A stretch of 14,704 nt of DNA from Bacteroidales bacterium UBA3816 (GCA_002368955.1 DFDY01000196.1:1-14704); one strand, 5' to 3'. Positions 6,806-14,570 are shown, counted from the first letter of the stretch. Notes: generated from the letters alone by a model not told the origin. Made by a program: numbers and translations.

Positions 6806-9154
6806 TTACTTGACAATCAGCCGGCGGACGACCTGTGTGCCGTTGCCGCTGAAGACTACGTTGTAGAGGCCGGAGGCCAGTTTGCCAGTGTTGACGGTGA
6901 AGACGATGCTGCCGGCCGTGCTGAGATTGGTTGTGTGGACTAGGCGGCCCATGTTGTCGTAGATGGTCACTTGGTAGCGGCCACCGTCTCCAAGGTTGAT
7001 GTTGATATTGGCCTGCTCGCTGGCGGGGTTGGGATAGAACTGGCCGAAGTTTTGCAGGGGGGTGACTTGGTCGATTCCGACAACGGGAGTGGTGCTGGTG
7101 TCGAGGGTGGTGCGGTTGGCATCGAAGACAAAGGTTATATCGCTGGCGGGGCGGGGTTCGGTGCCGAAGTCATAGTTGATGCTGTCCAGTTCCTCCTCCT
7201 GTCCGTTGTAGTAGAAACTATAGTAGCCGCCTTGGTGGGCAGTCATGGGCTTGGTGATGCACTTGCCGTTGTTGCTGTAGGCTTTGATGTAGTACTCGAC
7301 GGTGACGAGGGTGTCGCGCAGGGTGGTGACGGTGTCGGTGAAATAAGTGGTGTCGTAGCTGTAGTGGTAGGTGTAGCTGTAGGTGGTGTCAAGGATTAGG
7401 TCGGCGTCGACTACGATAGAGTCGATGCTGAGGATGGCGGTGTCGATGCTGATGAGGGTGCTGTCGATGGTGGTGCGGGGCACGTAGGCGGTGTCGATGA
7501 TGCGTTCGTTGATGGAGGCGGTGGGCAGCAGAGCGGAGAATTTGTTGCCGTTGGCACTGAGGGCGATGGAGTCCCAGTTGCCGCCATCGATGCGGTAGAT
7601 GGCTTGTGCATTGGCAATGCCGCTGCGGTTGGTGATGATGGCACTGACGGGGATGTCGTTGCCACGCATGGCGTTGGCCGACCCGACAATGCTTTTGTGG
7701 AGGATGCGGATGGGGTTGTCGGCGGGAATCTGCTTGGTGACGCAGTGAATGGCACCGCCAGAGCCGTCAAACTCGCGCACGTCGATGGGATAGATGGTGT
7801 AGCCGGGATAGGCTGCTTTGAGCTTTTCGACGTTCTGCTGGTCCCAAGAAGCGGAAGGACGGCCGTTGACCACGGTGGAGAAGCAGGGTTGCAGGATGAG
7901 GTCGTTGACAAAGGTGTGGTTGCTGTAGGTGCGGGTATACTCGGAGTTGTACTCGCTTTGGCTGGAGAAGTTGCCGCCGTTGTCCTTGCTGGGGAAGGGA
8001 ATGGAGGTGCTGTAGTAGGGGCGGTCGAAGATGCTGGTGTAGGAGCAGAGGGAGTCCATGTTGCGGGAGCCGGTGCGGTAGTCGGACCAGGAGCTGTAGC
8101 TCTGGGGCATCACAGAGAAGACAAAACCGTTCTCCTCCACCATGTCGGCGTAGAGGTCGATGTGGCCTGTGCCGCCATCGTATCGGTAGGCGGGCAGAAT
8201 GTGGGTTTCACGTTGGCCAATCAGACTGGCCAGAGCATGTCTGGTTTGTGTGCTGGTCAGGCGGGGTTTGGTAGAGTAGTGGAGGCTGGAGATGTTGTGT
8301 CCGTCCCAGGTGAGTTGGCCGTAGCTGTCGTTGTTGTTGGAGTAGATGGCATCGCTGCTGAGGAGGAAACCGGCACCGTCCACGAGGCAGTTGCCACCTT
8401 CCCACTCGATGGTGTTGATATAGTTGGGTATGTTCATCTGGCGGTAGATGAGCGAGGGCAGCGAGTCGTCGAGGGCGCGGCCGGGATAGTACTCAAAATC
8501 CATCATGGCCAGGCTGTCTTGGTCGCCATAGTAAAAGCAGATGGGGCCGCAGTCGCGATACCAGAAAGAGTTGCCAGGACCAACAATGAAGCGCATGTTG
8601 TCGTGGCGCAGACCGAGACGGGCAAGCGTGCGGATTACTTTGGCCGAGTCTTCAGCCTGCTCAACGTGCACCCAAGCCTGGGCATGGCCTTGCTGGATGC
8701 CGTCCATCAGATAGAAAAAGACACGTCCAAATTCGCTAGATGTGTCCATTATGGAGCGGTAGGGTCCAAATACATCAATGCTCTCCCATCCACGGGTAAA
8801 GTTATACTTATAGTATTCGGCAACGCCGGTAACCTGCGGGTCGGCCATAAAGCTGCCGGGGCCTAGGTTGGTGTCGGGCTCGTAGGAGTAGTAGGGGGTG
8901 ACTACGATGGCCTTGACCTCCTCCCACTCACCGGGGAACCAGACGCGGTCTTCGGGCAGTGCTTTAGTGTTGGTGGTTTTTGGGGCAAGAGCTTCTCCCA
9001 AGGGGATGTTGGATTTGGCGGCCCGCTGTGAGATGTCGCGCATCTGTTTTGTCTGACGCCATTCTTTCAGCATTGGGCTGTCGTGGTTGACATGTTGGGC
9101 CATGGCACCGAAGGCCATGATGAGTGCCGTAAGGCTAAGAATGATTTTCTTCAT
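6806..9154 (-). CDS. T9SS-exported peptidylarginine/agmatine-deiminase-like enzyme
   Basis: The 782-residue protein has a signal peptide (1-19, AMA-Q). A catalytic domain of the PAD_porph/agmatine-deiminase family spans about 68-480, an Ig-like region about 485-650, and a T9SS sorting domain 705-782 (starting YPNP). Family enzymes hydrolyse guanidino groups to ureido groups and release ammonia. The expected active-site residues are present: D201 in WYRD, H331 and D333 in GTGHIDLYAD, N412 in the YSNHTF segment, and C471 in GGAIHC. Their spacing resembles that of Porphyromonas gingivalis PPAD. From memory, PPAD recognises C-terminal arginines through an Arg-Pro-Arg loop. The matching segment here reads YYPGRALDD (222-230) and keeps only the second Arg (R226). 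The substrate could be peptide arginine, free arginine or agmatine. An acidic, Thr/Ser-rich insertion at about 553-617 splits the Ig-like region. No consensus -7 box is seen upstream. Confidence 0.85.
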   Translation of the reverse strand: MKKIILSLTALIMAFGAMAQHVNHDSPMLKEWRQTKQMRDISQRAAKSNIPLGEALAPKTTNTKALPEDRVWFPGEWEEVKAIVVTPYYSYEPDTNLGPGSFMADPQVTGVAEYYKYNFTRGWESIDVFGPYRSIMDTSSEFGRVFFYLMDGIQQGHAQAWVHVEQAEDSAKVIRTLARLGLRHDNMRFIVGPGNSFWYRDCGPICFYYGDQDSLAMMDFEYYPGRALDDSLPSLIYRQMNIPNYINTIEWEGGNCLVDGAGFLLSSDAIYSNNNDSYGQLTWDGHNISSLHYSTKPRLTSTQTRHALASLIGQRETHILPAYRYDGGTGHIDLYADMVEENGFVFSVMPQSYSSWSDYRTGSRNMDSLCSYTSIFDRPYYSTSIPFPSKDNGGNFSSQSEYNSEYTRTYSNHTFVNDLILQPCFSTVVNGRPSASWDQQNVEKLKAAYPGYTIYPIDVREFDGSGGAIHCVTKQIPADNPIRILHKSIVGSANAMRGNDIPVSAIITNRSGIANAQAIYRIDGGNWDSIALSANGNKFSALLPTASINERIIDTAYVPRTTIDSTLISIDTAILSIDSIVVDADLILDTTYSYTYHYSYDTTYFTDTVTTLRDTLVTVEYYIKAYSNNGKCITKPMTAHQGGYYSFYYNGQEEELDSINYDFGTEPRPASDITFVFDANRTTLDTSTTPVVGIDQVTPLQNFGQFYPNPASEQANININLGDGGRYQVTIYDNMGRLVHTTNLSTAGSIVFTVNTGKLASGLYNVVFSGNGTQVVRRLIVK

Positions 9155-9181
9155 TGATGGGTTAGTAATATATTGCTGTTG

Positions 9182-9226
9182 TTAAAAAAGTTGATATGAG
9201 GCATGTTGCAGCCATCATATCAACTT
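9182..9226 (-). terminator. Intrinsic terminator of kce
   Basis: A perfect 12-bp stem (AAGTTGATATGA at 9188-9199 with TCATATCAACTT at 9215-9226) can extend inward by GGC/GCC. On the minus strand TTTTTTAAC follows. It lies between kce and the deiminase gene. The deiminase has no recognisable -7 box, so some read-through is possible. Confidence 0.85.
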
Positions 9227-9262
9227 ATTGTCTTGCATAAAATGTCAGTAAAAAAAGAATGA

Positions 9263-10093
9263 TTATTTTTTCCTCAGATTGAGAATTTCTCTAGCCTCGT
9301 CGCTGTTGGCCACTTCGCGGCCCAGCAGTTTGGCCATGCGGACTACTTTGTCGACCAGTTCGCCGTTGCTCTTGGCCAGCACACCGCGCTCCAAGTAGAG
9401 GTTGTCTTCGAAACCCACACGAACATTGCCGCCCATGACGATGGCGGGAGCAGCCAGTGTGAAAGCATGTCGGCCAATGCCGGTGGCCGTCCAGGTGCTG
9501 CCAGCAGGGATGTTCTTTACCAGCCAGCAGAGGTTGTCGACGGTGGCGGGAGTGCAGCCGGGAACGCCCAGGACGAAGTTGAACTGCATGGGGTCGCCGG
9601 GGGCTTCGCCCTTGCGAGCCATGCGTATGATGGTGTCGAGGTGACCCATTTCGAAGCACTCGTATTCGGGTTTGATGCCACGCTCCATCATACGCTTGCC
9701 AAAGGCGCGCATGGTGGGGAGGGTGTTATCAAATATCTCGTCGCCAAAATTGCAAGTGCCGCAGTCGAGGGTGGCCATCTCGGGCAGAGGGGTAGTGTCG
9801 GTGCTTTGCAGGCGCTCGTCGGGGGTCATGCCTACGGCACCACCGGTGGAAGGAATGAGAATGACGTTGGGGCATTCTTTCAGAATGGCCTCTTCACACT
9901 CTTGGAAACGGTCGCGGCTCTGGGTGGGGGTGCCGTCGTCGTAACGGACGTGAAGGTGCACGATGGCAGCACCGGCATCGACGGCCGATTTGGCCTCGCG
10001 GACTATTTCTTCAACAGTATAAGGGACAGCAGGATTCTGCTCTTTGGTAACTTCTGCGCCACAAATGGCGGCAGTGATAATCAGTTTATCCAT
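9263..10093 (-). CDS. kce: 3-keto-5-aminohexanoate cleavage enzyme
   Basis: The 276-residue protein matches the DUF849/BKACE family at full length. Kce condenses 3-keto-5-aminohexanoate with acetyl-CoA to give 3-aminobutyryl-CoA and acetoacetate, a central step of lysine fermentation in the cytoplasm. The zinc ligands H46 and H48 lie in IVHLHVR (44-50), and the glutamate ligand with its neighbouring catalytic aspartate is E229-D230 in RVGFED. S82 in PSTGG and E143 in KPEYE also match residues I recall as active-site positions in characterised Kce. BKACE paralogs act on other beta-keto acids, so lysine specificity is likely but not proven. The other lysine-pathway genes (kamA, kamDE, kdd, kal) are not in the window. 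A promoter palindrome lies upstream and a terminator downstream, so the gene appears to be transcribed alone. Confidence 0.88.
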   Translation of the reverse strand: MDKLIITAAICGAEVTKEQNPAVPYTVEEIVREAKSAVDAGAAIVHLHVRYDDGTPTQSRDRFQECEEAILKECPNVILIPSTGGAVGMTPDERLQSTDTTPLPEMATLDCGTCNFGDEIFDNTLPTMRAFGKRMMERGIKPEYECFEMGHLDTIIRMARKGEAPGDPMQFNFVLGVPGCTPATVDNLCWLVKNIPAGSTWTATGIGRHAFTLAAPAIVMGGNVRVGFEDNLYLERGVLAKSNGELVDKVVRMAKLLGREVANSDEAREILNLRKK

Positions 10094-10135
10094 GGTATTG
10101 TTGTAATTAAATTATTATAGTCGTTATTTTAAAAA

Positions 10136-10168
10136 TGCAAAGATACAAAAAAAAAATGTATCTTTGCA
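10136..10168. promoter_or_regulatory. Perfect palindrome with two divergent -7 boxes between kce and ruvC
   Basis: TGCAAAGATACA (10136-10147) and TGTATCTTTGCA (10157-10168) are perfect 12-bp inverted arms around nine As. Each arm contains TATCTTTG, at 10138-10145 on the minus strand for kce and at 10159-10166 on the plus strand for ruvC. For kce, TTTG on the minus strand at 10167-10170 sits 21 bases upstream as a -33 element, so the two promoters interlock. No clear -33 TTTG is seen for ruvC. Predicted starts lie near 10131 (kce) and 10173 (ruvC). A regulator that binds the palindrome would affect both genes. Confidence 0.7.
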
Positions 10169-10181
10169 AAAATTTTGTCTG

Positions 10182-10763
10182 ATGCTCATTCTAGGAATAG
10201 ACCCCGGAACCCAAATATTAGGGTATAGCTTGCTGGACACTTCCTCCACCCAGCCCCAGTTGGTGGTGATGGATGTGCTCTATCTGCGTAAGATTTCGGA
10301 TTTCCACCTGCGCATTCATAAGATTTTTGAGACAACTCAGCGTATTATCGACTCCTATCATCCTGACCATCTGGCCATAGAGGCACCTTTTGCAGGTAAG
10401 AATGTGCAGTCGATGCTGAAGTTGGGCAAGGCGCAGGGGGTGGCCATTGGTGCCGCCATGAGCCGTGACCTTTCCTATACGGAGTATGAACCCGCTGTCA
10501 TCAAACAGCGCGTGACAGGCAACGGCACCGCGGCCAAAGAGCAGGTGGCCATGATGCTGCAGAGTATCTTCCAATTCGATAGTCTGCCGCACTATCTGGA
10601 TGCATCGGACGCGCTGGCTGTGGCCTATACCTGTCATTTGGAACAGACCGACCCCTTGGGTGAACTGAGGCAGCAGCTGAAACCCAAACGTGCCACAAAG
10701 AGCAGGAAGGCTCAATGGGGCGACTTTGTAAAGCAGAATCCAGACTTAGTCCGGCGGGACTGA
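10182..10763 (+). CDS. ruvC: Holliday junction resolvase RuvC
   Basis: The 193-residue endonuclease cuts Holliday junctions together with RuvAB in recombination and repair. The acidic tetrad is present: D7 in LGIDPGT, E67 in AIEAPF, and D140 and D143 in YLDASDALAVA. The conserved VTGNG segment (111-115) followed by Lys119 is also intact. I chose the ATG at 10182 because the protein then begins MLILGIDPGT, the usual RuvC start. A TTG six codons upstream (10164) overlaps the -7 box and the palindrome, so it would lie before the predicted transcript start. The predicted leader is only about 10 bases. ruvA and ruvB are not in the window. A likely terminator overlaps the stop codon. Confidence 0.93.
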   Translation: MLILGIDPGTQILGYSLLDTSSTQPQLVVMDVLYLRKISDFHLRIHKIFETTQRIIDSYHPDHLAIEAPFAGKNVQSMLKLGKAQGVAIGAAMSRDLSYTEYEPAVIKQRVTGNGTAAKEQVAMMLQSIFQFDSLPHYLDASDALAVAYTCHLEQTDPLGELRQQLKPKRATKSRKAQWGDFVKQNPDLVRRD

Positions 10764-10775
10764 AGTCGCATTTTT
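10743..10775 (+). terminator. Probable terminator overlapping the ruvC stop codon
   Basis: GACTTAGTCC (10743-10752) pairs with GGACT (10757-10761) and AAGTC (10763-10767), with one bulged G at 10762. The loop is GGCG. Five Ts follow at 10771-10775. The stem contains the TGA stop (10761-10763). It may end or weaken transcription into the symporter gene 37 bases further on. Confidence 0.6.
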
Positions 10776-10812
10776 GAATAGTTATTATTAACCAATCAGA
10801 AATCATTTTTTT

Positions 10813-12171
10813 ATGGCAACAACAAAACAAACTACATTCTCATCCAACCTTGGCGTCATCATGGCCGCAGTGGGCTCCGCCGTCGGATTGGGCAATATTT
10901 GGCGTTTCCCTTACACCTGTGGCAAATACGGTGGAGGTGCTTTCCTGATAGTTTATCTCTGCTTTGTGTTTTTACTTGGAGCCACGTTGATGATGTCTGA
11001 GTTCGTCATTGGCCGCCGTACCCAGCATACCCCAGTCAAGGCTTTCCAATCGCTCCACCCGAAGAGGGCTTGGGGAGCGGTCGGTCTTTTGGGGTTGATA
11101 ACCAGTTTCTTCATTCTTTCTCAATATCTGGTGCTCTCGGGCTGGACCACCAACTATGTTTGGGATGCAATCACCGGCACGTTGGCCTCGCTGGGTACGG
11201 ATGCAGGTAACATCTCTAATTATTTCGCTGCGTTCTCCACTAGTGGGTCACGCCCAGTCATCACACTCATTGTTTTCTCCATCATATGTTTGGTGATAAT
11301 CTTGTGCGGAGTGCAGAAAGGTATTGAGAACGTGAGCAAAGTGTTGATGCCCTTTTTGGTGCTGCTGGTTCTGGTGCTTTGTGTCCGTAGCCTCACCCTG
11401 CCGGGGGCAGGCAAAGGTCTGGAATATCTTTTTTCGCCCGATTTCTCCAAACTCACCGGCGAAGGGGTGCTGGCGGCTTTAGGTCAAGCCCTTTTCTCGC
11501 TGAGCGTAGGCATGGGCGTGATGATTGTCTACGGCTCCTACATGCCGCTGAACGACAATATCTTCAAGACTGCCATGTGGATTACCGCCTGTGACACACT
11601 CATCGCCGTTTTGGCAGGTGTGGCCATCTTCCCCGCTGTTTTCAGCTGTGGCTTTGACCCTGCCGGTGGCCCGGGATTGGTTTTCTGTGTGCTGCCAAAT
11701 GTATTCAACACCATGGGCGGTGCGGGTGTAATCTTTTCCACTCTTTTCTTCTTGCTGCTGGTTGTGGCAGCCATGACCAGTGCCATATCTCTTCTGGAGG
11801 CCCTTACGGCCGCCCTTCACGAGCATACATCCATGGGTCGAACCTTCAGTGCCGTCCTCTTCTTCCTCCTCTCTACAGCCTTAGGAGTACTCTTTGCCAT
11901 GTCGGTAGGACCACTTTCCCACATTACTGTCGGCCATGCCCATCTTACGCTGTTTGACTTCGTGGACCGTCTCAACAGTATCTATCTGCCTCCTATTTGC
12001 TCTCTCTTGACCATCATTTTCTTTGGCTGGTTTATGACGGAAAAAGATGTCAAGGACGAATTGTCCAATCATGGTACAGTCAAGATTGGCTATTACCGCC
12101 TTTTCCGTCTCCTCTCACGATATGTCGCTCCATTGGCTCTGCTCCTAGTCCTCATTACTGGTATTTTTTGA
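10813..12171 (+). CDS. Sodium:neurotransmitter-symporter-family amino-acid transporter
   Basis: The 452-residue inner-membrane protein belongs to the NSS/SNF family (LeuT fold), which couples uptake of amino acids or similar small molecules to sodium. The hallmark GSAVGLGNIWRFPY spans 21-34 in TM1. The TM6 segment GQALFSLSVGMG spans 224-235. T322-S323 in TM8 match the Na2-site pair of LeuT. I count 11 hydrophobic segments, and the length equals that of 11-TM bacterial members such as MhsT and Tyt1 rather than the 12-TM LeuT. The substrate cannot be read from sequence. An amino acid is most likely given the family and the nearby kce. No -7 box is seen in the 49-base gap after ruvC. The lipoprotein gene downstream begins after 15 bases, so those two are probably co-transcribed. 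Confidence 0.92.
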   Translation: MATTKQTTFSSNLGVIMAAVGSAVGLGNIWRFPYTCGKYGGGAFLIVYLCFVFLLGATLMMSEFVIGRRTQHTPVKAFQSLHPKRAWGAVGLLGLITSFFILSQYLVLSGWTTNYVWDAITGTLASLGTDAGNISNYFAAFSTSGSRPVITLIVFSIICLVIILCGVQKGIENVSKVLMPFLVLLVLVLCVRSLTLPGAGKGLEYLFSPDFSKLTGEGVLAALGQALFSLSVGMGVMIVYGSYMPLNDNIFKTAMWITACDTLIAVLAGVAIFPAVFSCGFDPAGGPGLVFCVLPNVFNTMGGAGVIFSTLFFLLLVVAAMTSAISLLEALTAALHEHTSMGRTFSAVLFFLLSTALGVLFAMSVGPLSHITVGHAHLTLFDFVDRLNSIYLPPICSLLTIIFFGWFMTEKDVKDELSNHGTVKIGYYRLFRLLSRYVAPLALLLVLITGIF

Positions 12172-12186
12172 CAAAAGAATAAAACC

Positions 12187-13452
12187 GTGCGCAAACTCTT
12201 CATTATCTTTGCCCTCTTTGCTCTTGTCGGCTGTCAGCAGCATAGCCGCAATAGACTTTATTCGCCCTCGCAGGTCGACTTTCAGGTCTCTTATAACAGC
12301 CTTTTCCGAGGACAACTTTATCCTTCGCTCCTTTTAGGTGAAGCCGGCTTGAGCAATCCCGACTTTGTCATGGGCGATACCAATGCGCTCTTTGCCATCT
12401 CTGTCACGGCACCCGTGAGTGGTGCCGTCCTGCGGGTGGCGGTTGACTCCACCAATCTCAATTATGTCACCATCTTCCAGGAGGTGCTGCCGGTCAAAGA
12501 TGTCAGATATACATTCTATCCCACGATTAAGTGGAAGTATGACAAGCTCTATCGCACCCGTCAGCAAGGCAAGGCCGACCTCACCTTCACTTGCTTTATC
12601 AACGATGAGGAGGTGGATCTCAAAAATGTCCGCCTCAATTATCGCTCAGCCAACGAGTGCCTCCTCAGTGTGCGAGACGATAATGGGCAGAACCACGATT
12701 TCCGTTGGATGTTTGCTGCCTATGTCAATGAGGAGCACCCATACATCGACAGCATACTTAATGCCATCATGCGCCAGGGGGTCATTTCTGTTATTACAGG
12801 CTACCAAAAGAATGCTGCAACTGTTGTCTCGCAGGTCGAGGCTATCTGGTATTATGCCCTCGAACACGGCATCACCTACTCCTCCATATCTTGCACTTCC
12901 AATTCTTCTACTAATTCAAATGTGCAGCATATCCGTTTCTTCGACGAGGTCTATAACTCCCGTCAGGCCAATTGTATCGATGCCTGTGTCTTCTTTGCCT
13001 CCATCATGCGCAAGATTGGGCTCAAGCCTGTCATTTTTGTCGAACCGTGCCATGCCTACTTGGGTTACTACACCGACAAGAATCGTAAGCACCTGAAACT
13101 GCTCGAAACCACCATCACCTCATGGGTCGATTTCCCCGCCCTCACCAGGAATTACGAAGAGACTCTTGCTGCCAATCCCAACGCCACAGGCCAGAACCGT
13201 ATCTCCCCTGCCATGAATGCTAAATATAGCCGCTACCTTTCAGCCGACCAGAAAAAGAAATGGGAGCAAGGCAGTATGTCTTTAGAAGAGTTGAAACGCG
13301 CCGTGGCTCACCACCTTTTCGAGAAAGCCACCGAATACAACCAAGACAACTACAAGAACAACAAAAAACACTTCGTCTCCCCCGCCGATATGCAATATCA
13401 ACAACTCGACATAGAAAACCTGCGCAAGATAGTCCAGCCTATTAACGGATAG
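12187..13452 (+). CDS. Transglutaminase-like lipoprotein
   Basis: The 421-residue protein starts with GTG at 12187. The start is chosen because it gives a complete lipoprotein signal ending in LVGC, with Cys16 as the lipid-attachment site, and no ATG fits. Residues 25-165 look beta-rich, perhaps an Ig-like domain. Residues 200-320 look like a transglutaminase-like cysteine hydrolase domain. C263 in ANCIDACVFFAS and H289 in PCHAYLGYY would be the nucleophile and base, and E307 in LLETT may be the third residue. Such folds include proteases, amidases and transglutaminases. The actual reaction is unknown, and a structural, non-enzymatic role is possible. The mature protein should be anchored in the envelope. 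It follows the symporter by 15 bases and lies in the same frame, separated by the symporter TGA stop. Its stop is 11 bases from that of the convergent acyltransferase gene, with no clear terminator between. Confidence 0.7.
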   Translation: MRKLFIIFALFALVGCQQHSRNRLYSPSQVDFQVSYNSLFRGQLYPSLLLGEAGLSNPDFVMGDTNALFAISVTAPVSGAVLRVAVDSTNLNYVTIFQEVLPVKDVRYTFYPTIKWKYDKLYRTRQQGKADLTFTCFINDEEVDLKNVRLNYRSANECLLSVRDDNGQNHDFRWMFAAYVNEEHPYIDSILNAIMRQGVISVITGYQKNAATVVSQVEAIWYYALEHGITYSSISCTSNSSTNSNVQHIRFFDEVYNSRQANCIDACVFFASIMRKIGLKPVIFVEPCHAYLGYYTDKNRKHLKLLETTITSWVDFPALTRNYEETLAANPNATGQNRISPAMNAKYSRYLSADQKKKWEQGSMSLEELKRAVAHHLFEKATEYNQDNYKNNKKHFVSPADMQYQQLDIENLRKIVQPING

Positions 13453-13463
13453 ATGGTGCCGTA

Positions 13464-14555
13464 TTACTTCTTTTCTCGTTTCACACCCAGCAACCAATAG
13501 GCAAGGAAAGGACTTGTGCGTATTATATTGCTGATGATGAGGGTGAATTGGATTATTAGTAACGATATGAGTATCACTGTGGTGGTTTCTAATATGAATA
13601 GGTGGTTCTCGGTAAAGAAAGTGCCTAAAGAAGGAATTACAGGAATTAAGAACCAATGTATTAGATATATGTCAAGTGTTCTGCGGCCAATGTACTGAAG
13701 ACCGGAACCAATTTTTGTTTCTGAAGAAAAGAATTTTGAGTAATGTCTGAAAACATTTAATGTAGTCAGGATTCCCAGATATGAAATTGCTTCAATGAGA
13801 ATTTTAGTAGTGCCTGTATGAATATATGAACTTTGGACATCTTCTTGAGATAAATATAGAATGTAGACGCCTGCTAATAGAATGATAATTGCGCCTCTTA
13901 TCAAAGAGCTATCTAGTATTTTGAACAATTTCTTTCTGTAGCATGAGACTATGTTCCCGAAGACAAAGAATTGTAAATACAATAATAGATTATATAACCC
14001 CAACCAATTGGCTATCTGAATATGTTGGTAATGTGTTACACTACGAAATGCTAAAAGATAAGCCCCAATTGATATACCGACAAGGACGAATTGGCGTATT
14101 TTCAAATTCTTCTTTCTTAACAAAAAGGAAACCGTGTAATAAATAATGAACATTAAGAGTAGTGCTTCAGTAAACCAATAGCCCAATTTTTCGCTTTGAT
14201 TAAAGAATATTAAGATGGATTGAAGTGGGGTAGTGTTTGTGTCATTTGCATGAACAGTCATCGAATAGAGAAGTCCAAAGAAAAGCATTGGAACTATTTG
14301 TACTCTAAGTTTCTTTATTAGTTTCGTTTTAAAATTGTTTAAATTCCATAACTCATTGTTTTTATAAGCAACAAAACCACTGATGAAAAAGAACAAAGGC
14401 ATACGAAATGTTCTAAAAAAACCATTCAGTCCGTGAGCTGGAGAATCTATGAACAAACCGCAAACTTCTAGATGATAATAGACTACGAATAGCATTGTAA
14501 AACCTCGTAGGGCATCAATCCATTCAATTCTTTTTGTACTTATAGTTGTGCTCAT
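13464..14555 (-). CDS. Acyltransferase-3 family membrane protein, AT-rich
   Basis: The 363-residue protein has about ten hydrophobic segments and fits the acyltransferase-3 (OafA/WecH-like) family. These inner-membrane enzymes move acetyl or other acyl groups onto surface polysaccharides, lipids or peptidoglycan. The family start EWIDALRGFTMLFVVYYH (11-28) includes the conserved Arg17 and His28. R51 in FRMPLFFFISGF and the late motif YIGRRTLDIYLIH (288-300) also fit. The acceptor is unknown and no glycan gene is nearby in the window. Base composition differs sharply from its neighbours: lines starting at 14101 and 14281 have 15 and 14 G+C of 60, against 31 of 60 at 13021 in the adjacent lipoprotein. 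This suggests recent transfer or membership in a variable surface-glycan region. No consensus -7 box was found upstream. Confidence 0.85.
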   Translation of the reverse strand: MSTTISTKRIEWIDALRGFTMLFVVYYHLEVCGLFIDSPAHGLNGFFRTFRMPLFFFISGFVAYKNNELWNLNNFKTKLIKKLRVQIVPMLFFGLLYSMTVHANDTNTTPLQSILIFFNQSEKLGYWFTEALLLMFIIYYTVSFLLRKKNLKIRQFVLVGISIGAYLLAFRSVTHYQHIQIANWLGLYNLLLYLQFFVFGNIVSCYRKKLFKILDSSLIRGAIIILLAGVYILYLSQEDVQSSYIHTGTTKILIEAISYLGILTTLNVFRHYSKFFSSETKIGSGLQYIGRRTLDIYLIHWFLIPVIPSLGTFFTENHLFILETTTVILISLLIIQFTLIISNIIRTSPFLAYWLLGVKREKK

Positions 14556-14570
14556 TTCTAATATTAATAA

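Noticed and set aside
7604..8866. Open frame of 420 codons on the plus strand opposite the deiminase
   Set aside because: It is a shadow of a gene with intact catalytic motifs, and its Gly/Val/Ala-rich product shows no family signature.
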